Below are positions 53,131-63,003 of a stretch of DNA of 64,000 nt, in pieces (position 1 is the stretch's first letter; each line of letters opens with the position of its first letter). The stretch is from Gottfriedia sp002574545 (GTDB taxonomy: Bacteria > Bacillota > Bacilli > Bacillales > Bacillaceae_G), in NCBI GenBank assembly GCA_052180195.1, contig CP197469.1; one strand, 5' to 3'. Under the pieces are notes generated by a model. It was not told where the DNA came from. It was given only the letters and a program-made list of their open reading frames with translations, and did not search any database. The position numbers and the translations under genes were made by a program.

Positions 53131-54360
53131 TTATATTTCCTTTGAGTGAAGCATGGCCTTATTGATTGGTTTCTTCCAAATCAAATGAAGAATTGGAATC
53201 ATTACTACATAGATAATTGGAAAAAAACTAAATGAAATTGGTAAAAGTGCTTCGAGATCGAAGTATTTACCCATGACTAGAAAAATAAATACCCCTATCA
53301 ATCTCCCAATTCCAAGCGGGATTTCTCGAATGATAATATAATCTAAGCGTTTAGCCTTATAATCCGGATCTCTTTCAATTGATTCATAAATCATCGCATT
53401 CATAGATGTATTGATCATATTCATTGCAACTGGAGAGACAATTCCAAAAATAACTAGTGAAATAAGGTAAGGTAAAGAAGAAATTAGAAAAGAGCTCAGC
53501 AGTATACAGATCGATCCAGCAGCAAAAATCTTCATTCGATCGTTTTGATTCGTTAGTTTAGCTAAAAAATAAAATGCTAAAACGACAACAAACTGTGTTC
53601 CAGTATGATAGATTCCGAGATTTAATTCCCCACCAGCTATTTTGAACGTCATCATCGTAATTAAAAAGGTTGTGTACACCCCAGATACTATTCCATCTGA
53701 AAACATGACTAAGTACATCTTTTTCCATTCTTTTGAAGGATTTTTTACAACTTCAAGAAAATGACTTTTTGCAGAAACAGGTTTTCCTTTTACCTTTAAA
53801 GAAGTCAAAAAAGAAATAAAGAAGAATACGCAAGTACCAGTAAAAATGACATAGTATCCTGTCATTCCATTAAATTGGGAAATAATGATTCCGGATAGAA
53901 GAGGTGCGATTCCCCCTCCGATTGTCATTAAGATTCCTTGAACATATAAAAACTTGTCTCTTTGTTCATTAGTCGTTAAATCTAAAACAGCTAAATGAAC
54001 GCCTACATAATACAAACTCATTGCTAATCCATTTAAAAATCCTAGTAATAAAATATGCTCGTTCAAGGTTGAATGGTAAAGTAACATAATTAAATAGGTA
54101 ATTAAGTAACAGATAAATCCTAATCGCATCGTTATCATTGGACTCGTTTTTCTAGCTATCCAGGCACAAATACCAAAGCAAAAGATAATGGCAACTGACC
54201 AATATAGGCTAAAATAGGCTAGTAGTGAGTATGTTTTATCAAGCTTCCATAAAAATACACTTTGAAAGATTCCTGATAAGGCTCCTCCAAAAGAAAAGAA
54301 AGTATTCATCAGTAAATAGAACTTTAATTCTGCAGAAAAAGATTTAAAAATTTGAAGCAT
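53131..54360 (-). CDS. MFS transporter of the oligosaccharide locus
   Basis: A 409-residue protein with about twelve hydrophobic helices and short loops, including an ARKTSP segment after helix 2. It precedes the kinase gene by 26 bases. It may take up or export a sugar released or used by the locus. No substrate motif is decisive. The upstream gap of 277 bases may hold a promoter, so it could form a sub-operon with the kinase and manA. Confidence 0.8.
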   Translation of the reverse strand: MLQIFKSFSAELKFYLLMNTFFSFGGALSGIFQSVFLWKLDKTYSLLAYFSLYWSVAIIFCFGICAWIARKTSPMITMRLGFICYLITYLIMLLYHSTLNEHILLLGFLNGLAMSLYYVGVHLAVLDLTTNEQRDKFLYVQGILMTIGGGIAPLLSGIIISQFNGMTGYYVIFTGTCVFFFISFLTSLKVKGKPVSAKSHFLEVVKNPSKEWKKMYLVMFSDGIVSGVYTTFLITMMTFKIAGGELNLGIYHTGTQFVVVLAFYFLAKLTNQNDRMKIFAAGSICILLSSFLISSLPYLISLVIFGIVSPVAMNMINTSMNAMIYESIERDPDYKAKRLDYIIIREIPLGIGRLIGVFIFLVMGKYFDLEALLPISFSFFPIIYVVMIPILHLIWKKPINKAMLHSKEI

Positions 54361-54637
54361 TAATCTATTCCCCTCTATTAGGAGCGGCTATTTACAAGAA
54401 CGACTAAAACTAATCAAAAGTAAGCTAGTTCCCCGCATTTAGCTACCTCTGTATATAAATCCGATAACTTTTTAGTCGCATTTCTCATTCAATAGTTTCA
54501 ACTTCCAACTCATTTTTCGATAAAAAAGGATGCATAAAGCAAGAGTCGTTTACACTGTTCAACAAAGTTTCATTTCGTTAAATTTGGCGTAAATTTCTAT
54601 TCCTTGGTTTATGTCATCCTTTCTACAAACGTTCTGT

Positions 54638-55699
54638 TTATAAATAAGTTAATGAATCTAGTATTTCTTTTAAGCTTAATTCAGCGCATGCCATTGAAGT
54701 ATCTGCCACACCGTAAAACATTTTAACAACGTCCCCTTCAACTAGTGCTCCACATGAAAAGACTACATTTCCAAAGAATCCTTCTACTTCATAATCTGCT
54801 TCTGGTTGAAGGATTGGTTGGTTAGAGCGAGCGATAATTTTAGTAGGGTCCTCTAAATCTAGTAAAACGGCACCCATGCAATAACGGTGATCTTCCGTCG
54901 CTCCATGATATAATTCAAGCCAACCTTTTTCTGTTTTAAATGGAACAGCTCCACCTCCCATTCGAGCACTATCCCACATACCTTCTCTTAAGCCTAATAG
55001 ATGTTTATGATTTCCCCAGTGTAGTAGATTAGGAGATTCAGCAATCCAAATTTCTGGTTCGCCGATACTTTTCGGTACCGGTCGGTGAAGTGCATAATAT
55101 TTCCCATTAATTTTTTCAGGGAAAATTAATACATCTTTATTTTCAGGTGCAAAAATCATTCCGTGACGCTCAACTGTTACAAAATCTTTCGTTGAAACCA
55201 TTGACTCACCAACACCTACAGGTGAAACAGCACTAAAATAGATATAGTATGTATCACCAATTTGAGTAATTCGTGGATCTTCAATCCCGAAAGACTCTAA
55301 TTCATTTGAAGGGTATAGAAATGGTTTTTCATCGATCGTAAACTGGTGCCCATCTTTACTACGAGCAATCCGTAAATACGAAAGTGAAGTTAAGTATTTA
55401 AAGCCTTGTTTATCATTATTTTCACTAATTGTACGTACATCTGAAAAATCATATTTTGAATCATTTACATTAAACTCTAAAATTTCAAGTTCATTTGAAG
55501 TTGGATTAAAGACGGGTGATTTAATGATGTTAGGATCTTCACTAATTGGGCGTTCTGCAACACGTAGAAGCATAATAATTTCATCTTTAAATTTTGCAAT
55601 CCCTGCATTAAATGCGCCGATTACTTCAAAATCAGGACGATGTGGTTTTACACTTTGTGGTGTTACTAATGGGTTTTCTTCATATCTATATACATTCAT
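54638..55699 (-). CDS. GH130 mannoside phosphorylase
   Basis: GH130 enzymes cleave beta-mannosides by phosphorolysis, giving mannose-1-phosphate. The 353-residue five-bladed propeller has the catalytic acid D141 in GIEDPRIT, plus LHRPVP and GWLELYHGATEDHRY. The sequence type resembles enzymes acting on beta-1,2- or beta-1,4-mannooligosaccharides; I cannot decide which. It follows the DUF1861 gene by 35 bases. Confidence 0.9.
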   Translation of the reverse strand: MNVYRYEENPLVTPQSVKPHRPDFEVIGAFNAGIAKFKDEIIMLLRVAERPISEDPNIIKSPVFNPTSNELEILEFNVNDSKYDFSDVRTISENNDKQGFKYLTSLSYLRIARSKDGHQFTIDEKPFLYPSNELESFGIEDPRITQIGDTYYIYFSAVSPVGVGESMVSTKDFVTVERHGMIFAPENKDVLIFPEKINGKYYALHRPVPKSIGEPEIWIAESPNLLHWGNHKHLLGLREGMWDSARMGGGAVPFKTEKGWLELYHGATEDHRYCMGAVLLDLEDPTKIIARSNQPILQPEADYEVEGFFGNVVFSCGALVEGDVVKMFYGVADTSMACAELSLKEILDSLTYL

Positions 55700-55734
55700 T
55701 TTTATTAGCTCCTTTGTTGGCGTATGATTAGTAC

Positions 55735-56679
55735 TTATTGCTCGAATTGTAAAAATGGATCGACCATCGTGATTTTTTGAGCATCTGCATCACTTATTCC
55801 GGCATAAAGTTCAGCTGTACCATTCGAATGACGAACCAATCCCCCGCTGAATACAACATCAATTAAGTCTGGGCGCTTTGAAGGACCAGGTAAAAATTGA
55901 CTTCTTGTCGCGATTAATTCCATCTTTGAAAATGCTCCTGTTTGGGGATCAAAACCAAATATCATTGGATAATAATGACGATTTCCTTCCTCATCAAAAC
56001 TAGCAATATGACCTAGCACTCCAATCTTTCCATTCGATAAAAGATGAGCTTCATTTGCTCCGCCCCACTGCTCTTCAATAAATTGATTTTCAAGTAATGG
56101 CGCATTATTAATTACATCAATCGTTAATTCTGAAAGTGATGGAATCGTTGACCAACCAATTTTTCCTCTGCCGCCTTTTTCACCTTGTGGTCTAGTTAAA
56201 ACACCGATTGTTTTATCTTTTAACTCAACTAAACGGAGATCTTTCATACCATCTGGACCTTTTGCAAATTCCTCTAACTTTGCGATTGAATCACCTTTGT
56301 AAAAAACAGTTCTCCAGCCTAATTCCCCATCTTTTTCTGGATGTGGAAAGATTTGTACTCCTCCTACCACTAATTCTCCAGCGATTCTTGTAAAAAATGG
56401 ATCTTGTAATTCAAGAATTGGTGACTCTTCCCTACGTACCCACTCTCCATTTTTTTTAACGAAGAAATAAACAACTGAATGCTCACTATCACGAGATTCG
56501 ACCCGGCCAGCAATAACAAGCTCACCTTCGTCTTCAAAAGGAGCACTGATATTATAAACATCATTATTTCCGACTCCAGTAAAAACAATTTTTTCTGGAT
56601 TAGTTGGCTGCATTTTCGCCGTAAATTCAAGAATTAACTCTTCACAAGTTTGAGCATTTTGCTTCTGATTAAATGTCAT
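55735..56679 (-). CDS. DUF1861 family protein
   Basis: A 314-residue protein of DUF1861, a family with a propeller-like sequence pattern often found near GH130 genes. Segments such as GVGNNDVYNISAPF, QDPFFTRIAGELVVGGV and WGGANEAHLLSNGKIGVLGH repeat the blade-type pattern. A role as a glycoside-processing enzyme or accessory to the neighbouring GH130 is an inference from location. It starts 5 bases after the GH13 gene. Confidence 0.82.
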   Translation of the reverse strand: MTFNQKQNAQTCEELILEFTAKMQPTNPEKIVFTGVGNNDVYNISAPFEDEGELVIAGRVESRDSEHSVVYFFVKKNGEWVRREESPILELQDPFFTRIAGELVVGGVQIFPHPEKDGELGWRTVFYKGDSIAKLEEFAKGPDGMKDLRLVELKDKTIGVLTRPQGEKGGRGKIGWSTIPSLSELTIDVINNAPLLENQFIEEQWGGANEAHLLSNGKIGVLGHIASFDEEGNRHYYPMIFGFDPQTGAFSKMELIATRSQFLPGPSKRPDLIDVVFSGGLVRHSNGTAELYAGISDADAQKITMVDPFLQFEQ

Positions 56680-56684
56680 TCTCC

Positions 56685-58286
56685 TTATTCCCCTTTTAAA
56701 ATTAATGCTTCATTTGGTAAAACCTTTATATCCTTGGTAATCTCTAAATCAATACGTTTAGATGAAAGTAGTAATTTAAGTTGTAATTGTGTAAATGAAT
56801 CTAGTGTTATTAATTTGGGTTCATTTGAAAAATTTAAAATCACGATCATTTTTTCATCTTTATACGATCGAATAAAATAGAGTAATTCTTCTTCATACTT
56901 TAATAATTCGTACTGACCTAATTGCAATGAAGTATGCTGTCTTCTTAGTTTCAGCAAGCTCTTATAATAAGAAAGCATTGAATTTGAGTCCTGTATTTGA
57001 TTTTCAACATGAATATCAAGCGTTTGACTTGGTATTGTGATCCATGGTTCAACAGTGGAAAAACCAGCATTAGCTTGTGAATTCCATTGCATTGGTGTTC
57101 TAGATTTATCTCGTGATTTCTCATTGGCTACTTTTAATGCTTCAACTTCCGAATTTGTCGATTGCATTATTAATTCGTATGCGGTCAATCCTTGAACATC
57201 CTTCATTTTTTTTATGTCATCAGTAGTCCAATCTCGCATGCCAATTTCATCGCCATTATAAATAAATGGGACACCTTTAGCTGTAAGCATCAATGTAGCT
57301 ATTAGTTTTGCTCGCTTTTCATCTCCGCCAAATCTTGAAATAAAACGGGACATATCATGACTTGAGAAAAACAATGTTGGAATTTGATTTTCATCATAAG
57401 CTTCTTCCATTTCATATAATTGTTGAAAAATCTTGTTTGAATCAAACTCTGAAATACTTCCAATATTAAAATTAAAAACAACATCTAATTTATGAACGCC
57501 TGAATAGTCTTTAAGAATTGATAAATCTTCAGATCCAACTTCCCCAACTAAAAACTTATCTTCATAGCGATTTACAAACTCGGCTATTTCAGAAATGACT
57601 GGTAGGATTCCTTTTTGGTCTTTATCATGTAAATGAAGTTGCTCATTCTTTTTATGATCATTTGGATTATCTTTAAACGAATTATTTACCTTTAAAAAAT
57701 TGATGACATCTAAACGAAAACCATCTATTCCTTTTTGAAGCCAAAAGTCCATTACATCAAACATCGCTTTTTTTACTTCTGGATTTGCCCAGTTTAAATC
57801 GACTTGTTCTTTTGCAAATGCATGATAATAATATTGGTTTGTGATTTCGTCATATTCCCAAGCTGTTCCACCAAAGAACGATTCCCAGTTATTTGGTTTA
57901 TCTCTCCAAATATACCAATCTCGTTTTGGATGATTTCTAGAGGATTTTGATTCTTTAAACCATTGGTGATCAGAGGATGTATGATTTAAAACTAAATCAG
58001 CAATAATACGAATTCCTCGTTTATGTGATTCTTTGATAAATAATTCAAAGTCCTCCATCGTTCCATAATCCGGATCAATTGAATAGTAATCTGAAATGTC
58101 ATAACCATTATCAACTTTAGGAGATGGGTAATACGGAGTTAGCCAAATTCCACCGATACCTAATTCTTTTAAATAATCGAGTTTAGAAATGATACCAGCA
58201 AAATCCCCAATGCCATCACCATTACCATCCATAAAGCTCGGCATATAAATTTCGTAAAATGTAGTTTTCTTCCACCAATTTGCCAT
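56685..58286 (-). CDS. GH13 alpha-glucosidase (oligo-1,6-glucosidase type)
   Basis: A 533-residue alpha-amylase-family enzyme. The N terminus WWKKTTFYEIYMPSFMDGNG and DLVLNHTSSDHQWF are present. The nucleophile Asp is in GFRLDVINF, the acid Glu in LVGEVGS, and SSHDMSRF completes the set of GH13_31. It probably hydrolyses alpha-glucosidic oligosaccharides. Start 58286 is preferred because GGAG is 10 bases upstream. It follows the second permease gene. Confidence 0.9.
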   Translation of the reverse strand: MANWWKKTTFYEIYMPSFMDGNGDGIGDFAGIISKLDYLKELGIGGIWLTPYYPSPKVDNGYDISDYYSIDPDYGTMEDFELFIKESHKRGIRIIADLVLNHTSSDHQWFKESKSSRNHPKRDWYIWRDKPNNWESFFGGTAWEYDEITNQYYYHAFAKEQVDLNWANPEVKKAMFDVMDFWLQKGIDGFRLDVINFLKVNNSFKDNPNDHKKNEQLHLHDKDQKGILPVISEIAEFVNRYEDKFLVGEVGSEDLSILKDYSGVHKLDVVFNFNIGSISEFDSNKIFQQLYEMEEAYDENQIPTLFFSSHDMSRFISRFGGDEKRAKLIATLMLTAKGVPFIYNGDEIGMRDWTTDDIKKMKDVQGLTAYELIMQSTNSEVEALKVANEKSRDKSRTPMQWNSQANAGFSTVEPWITIPSQTLDIHVENQIQDSNSMLSYYKSLLKLRRQHTSLQLGQYELLKYEEELLYFIRSYKDEKMIVILNFSNEPKLITLDSFTQLQLKLLLSSKRIDLEITKDIKVLPNEALILKGE

Positions 58287-58310
58287 TATGTTAGAACTCC
58301 GATCCATGAA

Positions 58311-59141
58311 TTACTTAAGTGTAAATTGCATACCTTCTTTAAACTTTTTAGCAAATAGTAAGAAGATAATAATGATAGGTATTGTAAGTAATACTGCTGC
58401 TGCATACATTGGTCCTGGGTAACCGCCATAAGGTCCAAACATTTGAGATAATAAAACGTTCAGCGTTAGCATATTGTCACTCTTTGCAACTAACATGTCC
58501 CATAAAAGCTCAGTCCATCTTTCCATAAATAAGAAGAGGAAAATAACAGTTGTGATTGATTTGGACATCGGCAGAACAATTTTAAACATGATTTGCCACT
58601 CACTAGCCCCATCTAATTTTGCTGCTTCAATAAATGTTTCTGGAATAGCTTTGAAAAAGTTTGTGTACATAAAGACTGCCCATAAGCTCATTGCTTTTGG
58701 CAATATCATTCCCCAGTATGAGTCATACATCCCAATTTTTTGAATGACAAGGAATGTAGGGATTAATAAAATAATCGCTGGGAAAAACATTTGAAATAAA
58801 ATAAAGTTATTAATAAAGTTTCTTCCTTTAAAAGGAATTTTAGCAAGTGCGTATGCTACCATAACCGCTGTCACCATCATTAATAATGTAGAGGCAGCTG
58901 ATACAAAGAAACTATTAAAAAAAGCATTGATCCAAGGCCTTGGTATTGCCGATTCACCGCCAGCTAATAACCAGCTATATGATTTCAAAGTAAAACCTGT
59001 TGGAATTAATTTTCGGTCCACTTGATTCCAATCAGCGAATGAGTTTAAAACCATATAAATATATGGAAAAATCATAACTAGTAAGAGAATCGAGGCAATC
59101 AGGTAACGAAACCATAGTCCTTTTTTCTTAATTCCAACCAT
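58311..59141 (-). CDS. Carbohydrate ABC transporter permease (MalG type)
   Basis: A 276-residue inner-membrane permease with about six helices. The EAA loop reads EAAKLDGASEWQIMFKIVLP, the ATPase-docking motif of sugar importers. It overlaps the first permease gene by 14 bases. No ATPase gene is present, so a shared MsmX-type ATPase encoded elsewhere probably powers it, as is common in Bacillus. Confidence 0.93.
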   Translation of the reverse strand: MVGIKKKGLWFRYLIASILLLVMIFPYIYMVLNSFADWNQVDRKLIPTGFTLKSYSWLLAGGESAIPRPWINAFFNSFFVSAASTLLMMVTAVMVAYALAKIPFKGRNFINNFILFQMFFPAIILLIPTFLVIQKIGMYDSYWGMILPKAMSLWAVFMYTNFFKAIPETFIEAAKLDGASEWQIMFKIVLPMSKSITTVIFLFLFMERWTELLWDMLVAKSDNMLTLNVLLSQMFGPYGGYPGPMYAAAVLLTIPIIIIFLLFAKKFKEGMQFTLK

Positions 59142-60009
59142 TTCGTTTTCCCCACATTTCTAAAAGTTTTCGAATAATAAAAATTGATATAAATGTTACT
59201 ACAGAGGCAATGATCGCAATGGCAGATGCATAACCAGCTTGAAGATTTGAGAATGCTCTCGTAAAGATTTCCATTTGCCATGTATTCGTTGCGAAATTCG
59301 GTCCCCCACCTGTTAATTGGTAAACCTCTGTGAAAATACCAAATGTTACACCGATTGATAAAATTAGGACTGTAAATAATGCTGGATATAATAGAGGAAA
59401 AGTAATTTTCCAAAAACGTTGCATTGGTGTTACCCCATCAATTAAGGCTGCCTCATAAACTTCTTTATCGATGCTATCAAAACCGGAAGTTAAAATTAAT
59501 GCATAGTAACCAGTAAATTTCCAAGCAATAATAACCGCTACAGTGAATAAAGCACCAAACGGCGACCCTAACCAGTTAATGTCTAAACCAAATGAATTTC
59601 TTAAGAATTCATTAATCGGGCTGTTGTATGAAAGCAATCCTTTTACAATTAATGAAGAAACTACACCTGATGCTAGATACGGAAGAAAAAAACCGATTAA
59701 AAATAAACCTTTAAACTTTGGTAAACCTTGAACGATTAAAGCCACAATGATTGAAGATGCTACAACCATCGGTACAAACAGTGCCATAAACTTGAAAGCA
59801 ACGAAAAATGCGCTTTGTACACCAGGACTCTTAAAAGCTTCTGTATAATTTTCGATTCCAACAAAGCTAAACGTTGGAGCGATTAAATTCCAATCAGTCA
59901 GTGATAGAAACAACGACCACACTAGTGGTATTAGGAAAAAAACTATTGCATAAATAAGATAAGGACTGGCAAATAGCCAGCCCAACCTTCCTTGTTTCGT
60001 GCTCATCAC
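59128..60009 (-). CDS. Carbohydrate ABC transporter permease (MalF type)
   Basis: A 293-residue permease with about six helices and the EAA motif EAALIDGVTPMQRFWKITFP. It overlaps the binding-protein gene by 4 bases and the second permease by 14, so the three importer genes are translationally coupled. Confidence 0.93.
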   Translation of the reverse strand: MMSTKQGRLGWLFASPYLIYAIVFFLIPLVWSLFLSLTDWNLIAPTFSFVGIENYTEAFKSPGVQSAFFVAFKFMALFVPMVVASSIIVALIVQGLPKFKGLFLIGFFLPYLASGVVSSLIVKGLLSYNSPINEFLRNSFGLDINWLGSPFGALFTVAVIIAWKFTGYYALILTSGFDSIDKEVYEAALIDGVTPMQRFWKITFPLLYPALFTVLILSIGVTFGIFTEVYQLTGGGPNFATNTWQMEIFTRAFSNLQAGYASAIAIIASVVTFISIFIIRKLLEMWGKRNGWN

Positions 60010-61328
60010 TTAAGAGCCCCCTCAATAGCCTCTTTCATGTCTTTCCATGCAGATTTAGAATCTTTTTCACCTTTTACTACAGGATTGAATGCATATTGGC
60101 CAATATAAGTTTGAATATCATTGTATTTTGCGTTATCCATTGGCGGGATCGCATTAGGAACGGCTGCTGCATATGGTTGTAATGCTGGATTTTTATCAAA
60201 GAACGACTTAAATGTATCATTTGTTGTTAAATCATCACGTGCTGGTGGTAAGTTCGTTTTCTCAAGCCATTTCAAATCATTTTCAGGATTTGAATACACC
60301 CAATTGATAAACTTCATCGCTGCTTTTTGTTGCTCTTTTGTAGCAGAAGCATAAATTACTAAACCTTTTGTATCTGCGAATGTTTTAACATTTTCAACAG
60401 ACATACCATCTGGAACCGGTGGTGTAGATAATGTATATGTCTCATTAAATTTCATATTTGGGAATTTATCTGCCCAATATGAGATTGTCCAAGGGCCAAT
60501 ATCAGTAAAGATACCTAATCCAGTTTCAAATGGATCTTTAGCTTGTCTAGTCAGTAGTGCATTTGATTTACGTAAGTCATTCATGAAATTAAAAACTTGC
60601 TCTCCGGCTTTCTTATCACCAGTAAATTTAGAACCTTCTACGAACTTGTTACCTTCAGATGCCGCATCATATAACATGAAAAAGTCGAACCACCTTTTCC
60701 AAGCTGTAGGATCTGCAAGATCTGCTTTTGCCCAAACATATTTATCTGGATATTTTTCTTTTAATTTTTTCGCAACCGCTAACATTTCGCTATACGTATT
60801 AGGTGCCGTGTTAAATCCTAATTCTTTTAAAATATCTAATCTCCATCCAAATAGCATTGCATTTGAGTAGATTGGTATTACGTATTGGTGATTGTCAGCA
60901 AACTGCCAACCTTTCATCGTATCGTTCATATGTCGATTTTCTTTCAACTTGTCAAAGCCATCTAATTCATCTAAAGGAACAAGTGCTTTACTATCAGCCA
61001 ACTGTGCAGCAAATCCTCGATTAATATTTTCAGACATTGTCGGAGCGCTTCCACCTGCAATGGCAGATTGAATACTAGCTTCAGATGTTGGACTTTCCTT
61101 CATTGGACTTACATTTACTTTGATACTAGGATTCTCTTTCGTAAACTGTTGGGCTACATCTTTCCAGTACACTTGTTGAGTCGGATTTGGTGCCGCCCAA
61201 AATTCAATTGTCGTTACCCCATCTTTTGCTCCACCTTTTACTTCCTTATTACCTGTAGAACAAGCAGATAAACTAGCAACAGATAATGAAGCTGCTAATA
61301 AGACTGATGATACTTTTTTCATTTTCAT
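60006..61328 (-). CDS. Sugar ABC transporter substrate-binding lipoprotein
   Basis: A 440-residue extracellular binding protein (SBP family 1). The signal peptide ends in the lipobox LSAC with C23 as lipid-anchored Cys. The mature protein begins with an IEFWAAPNPTQQVYWKD segment typical of oligosaccharide binders. GGAGGA lies 8 bases before the ATG. It is the first gene of the locus, downstream of the promoter region shared with lacI. Confidence 0.93.
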   Translation of the reverse strand: MKMKKVSSVLLAASLSVASLSACSTGNKEVKGGAKDGVTTIEFWAAPNPTQQVYWKDVAQQFTKENPSIKVNVSPMKESPTSEASIQSAIAGGSAPTMSENINRGFAAQLADSKALVPLDELDGFDKLKENRHMNDTMKGWQFADNHQYVIPIYSNAMLFGWRLDILKELGFNTAPNTYSEMLAVAKKLKEKYPDKYVWAKADLADPTAWKRWFDFFMLYDAASEGNKFVEGSKFTGDKKAGEQVFNFMNDLRKSNALLTRQAKDPFETGLGIFTDIGPWTISYWADKFPNMKFNETYTLSTPPVPDGMSVENVKTFADTKGLVIYASATKEQQKAAMKFINWVYSNPENDLKWLEKTNLPPARDDLTTNDTFKSFFDKNPALQPYAAAVPNAIPPMDNAKYNDIQTYIGQYAFNPVVKGEKDSKSAWKDMKEAIEGALK

Positions 61329-61423
61329 CTGGTATTTCCTCCAATGATTAAGATAGAATCAAAACTCTTTTCAAAAGAAAAACACGTGGACTAATTTTTA
61401 TAAACTATGTAATTTCAATCATC

Positions 61424-61437
61424 TGGAAGCGCTAACA
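61424..61437 (-). promoter_or_regulatory. cre site (CcpA) upstream of the sugar operon
   Basis: TGGAAGCGCTAACA matches the consensus TGWAANCGNTNWCA at 13 of 14 positions. It lies just downstream of a candidate -10 (TATACT, 61452-61457), where CcpA binding would block the operon. Confidence 0.7.
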
Positions 61438-61565
61438 AATACTTGAATAAAAGTATAATAGTTGTTAGGCCATTCATAAAAATAGTTATCCGTGCCCTTT
61501 ATTCATTACTTCTAATTCACAATTAAACATTACAATTAACATTACAAATATACATAAATATTATT

Positions 61566-61579
61566 TTGTAACGTTATAA
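61566..61579. promoter_or_regulatory. LacI-type operator, distal copy
   Basis: TTGTAACGTTATAA differs from the perfect palindrome at 61702 by one base. It lies in the middle of the divergent promoter region. Confidence 0.65.
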
Positions 61580-61701
61580 ACTAACTTATAAACTGATTAT
61601 TCCACCTAACGTAATTTTAGTCAAGTTGATTTTTACTATTTTCATATTTTTTTAACAAAATAGTCAATTTACTAACATTACAAAAAGTTGCATTACAAAT
61701 T

Positions 61702-61715
61702 TTGTAACGTTACAA
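61702..61715. promoter_or_regulatory. LacI-type operator, proximal copy
   Basis: TTGTAACGTTACAA is a perfect 14-bp palindrome with central CG, as bound by LacI/GalR repressors. It lies 24 bases before a TATAAT element (61739-61744) of the regulator gene, so it overlaps its -35 region and suggests autoregulation. Confidence 0.75.
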
Positions 61716-61777
61716 TATACTTACAATCAATTTTACGATATAATTTAGATAGATTGATTTAGGGGAGAAATTTAAAA

Positions 61778-62797
61778 ATGGAAAAGAAAGTGACAATGCA
61801 AGACATTGCGACACGATTAAATATCTCAAAAAACTCAGTATCGCAGGCTTTATCCGGAAAACCTGGTGTTAGCGAAGAAACAAGAAAGCTGATCCAAGAT
61901 ACTGCAGATGAATTAGGTTATTCTTATTCAACTATTCGTACTCAAAAACAAGTTGAAGAAAAAAAAATCAAAACGATTGGATTAATTGCATCTGATCTTG
62001 CGTTTTCTTTAACAGGATTTTTTGGTGAAATTTATTTAAGTGTTCAAAAAGAATTAAAAGCTAAAGACATTAACTTTTTAATCGAATCAATCGATCAGCA
62101 TTCGGTTGAAAATTTAATTATGCCTACTTTATTAACGAATCAAGAAATTGATGGATTATTAATCTTGTCTCATATTAATACTGACTACACTGCGAAAGTA
62201 ATAAAATCCGGGATTCCTACCGTACTAATTGATCACCATGAACCATTCCTTCATGCTGATTCAATATTAACAAATAATCGCTTTGCTGCTTTTACAGCTG
62301 TAGAGCATTTAATTAAATTGGGACATAAAGAAATTAGTTTCGTTGGAGATGTAGACATTTCACCAAGCTACCAAGAAAGATTAGAAGGATATTTTTTAGC
62401 TCTTAAAAAATATGGAATAAAACTTGATGAAAATCTACTATTAAATCACGCTAAAGAGGAACAGTCCCATATAATAAATTTACTCGATCAATTTTCAAAA
62501 CAACCTACAGCCTATTTTTGTGTAAATGATGGACTTGGTTTTCTAATTCAAACTGAATTACAACGAAGAGGATTCAATGTACCAGAAGACATATCTGTAT
62601 GTAGTTTTGACAATGGCCAACTTTCTCAAATTGCAACACCAAAAATGACGACAATGGATGTCGATTTAAACTTCTTCGGTAAAAAAGCAGTTGAACAATT
62701 ATGCTGGAGAATTGAAAACAAAGACGAGCCAATCCATGAAATCTTATTGCCTACTAGACTGATTATTAGGGAATCGACTGGTGAATTAAGAAAATAG
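61778..62797 (+). CDS. LacI-family transcriptional regulator
   Basis: A 339-residue repressor. The N-terminal helix-turn-helix (about 6-27, MQDIATRLNISKNSVSQALS) is followed by a hinge and a periplasmic-binding-protein-like effector domain (about 65-335). GGGGAG lies 9 bases before the ATG. It is divergent from the sugar operon, and the two TTGTAACGTTAC-type palindromes between them are its likely operators. Confidence 0.92.
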   Translation: MEKKVTMQDIATRLNISKNSVSQALSGKPGVSEETRKLIQDTADELGYSYSTIRTQKQVEEKKIKTIGLIASDLAFSLTGFFGEIYLSVQKELKAKDINFLIESIDQHSVENLIMPTLLTNQEIDGLLILSHINTDYTAKVIKSGIPTVLIDHHEPFLHADSILTNNRFAAFTAVEHLIKLGHKEISFVGDVDISPSYQERLEGYFLALKKYGIKLDENLLLNHAKEEQSHIINLLDQFSKQPTAYFCVNDGLGFLIQTELQRRGFNVPEDISVCSFDNGQLSQIATPKMTTMDVDLNFFGKKAVEQLCWRIENKDEPIHEILLPTRLIIRESTGELRK

Positions 62798-62839
62798 GAA
62801 CGTTAGAGTTTAAAGGAATGGAAACTTAAAACTGATCAA

Positions 62840-62878
62840 CAACATCCTTACTTCATTTTGAGGTAAGGGTGTTTTTTA
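62840..62878 (+). terminator. Terminator of the LacI regulator gene
   Basis: A 10-bp stem with one G-U pair (arms about 62842-62851 and 62863-62872) is followed by six T. Confidence 0.8.
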
Positions 62879-62949
62879 CTATAAATTTTCGATTTACATG
62901 CTTAACATAAATGCTAATTAGTCGTACAAATAGAAAGTAACTAAACTTA

Positions 62950-62998
62950 AATAAAAAAAGGATAGAAAAACAGAAATAACTGTTTTTTTCTATCCTTA
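62950..62998 (-). terminator. Terminator of the MOSC gene
   Basis: Arms of about 16 bases (62958-62973 and 62980-62997) with a bulge are followed by a U run on the minus strand, just after the MOSC stop. Confidence 0.8.
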
Positions 62999-63003
62999 GT
63001 CTT

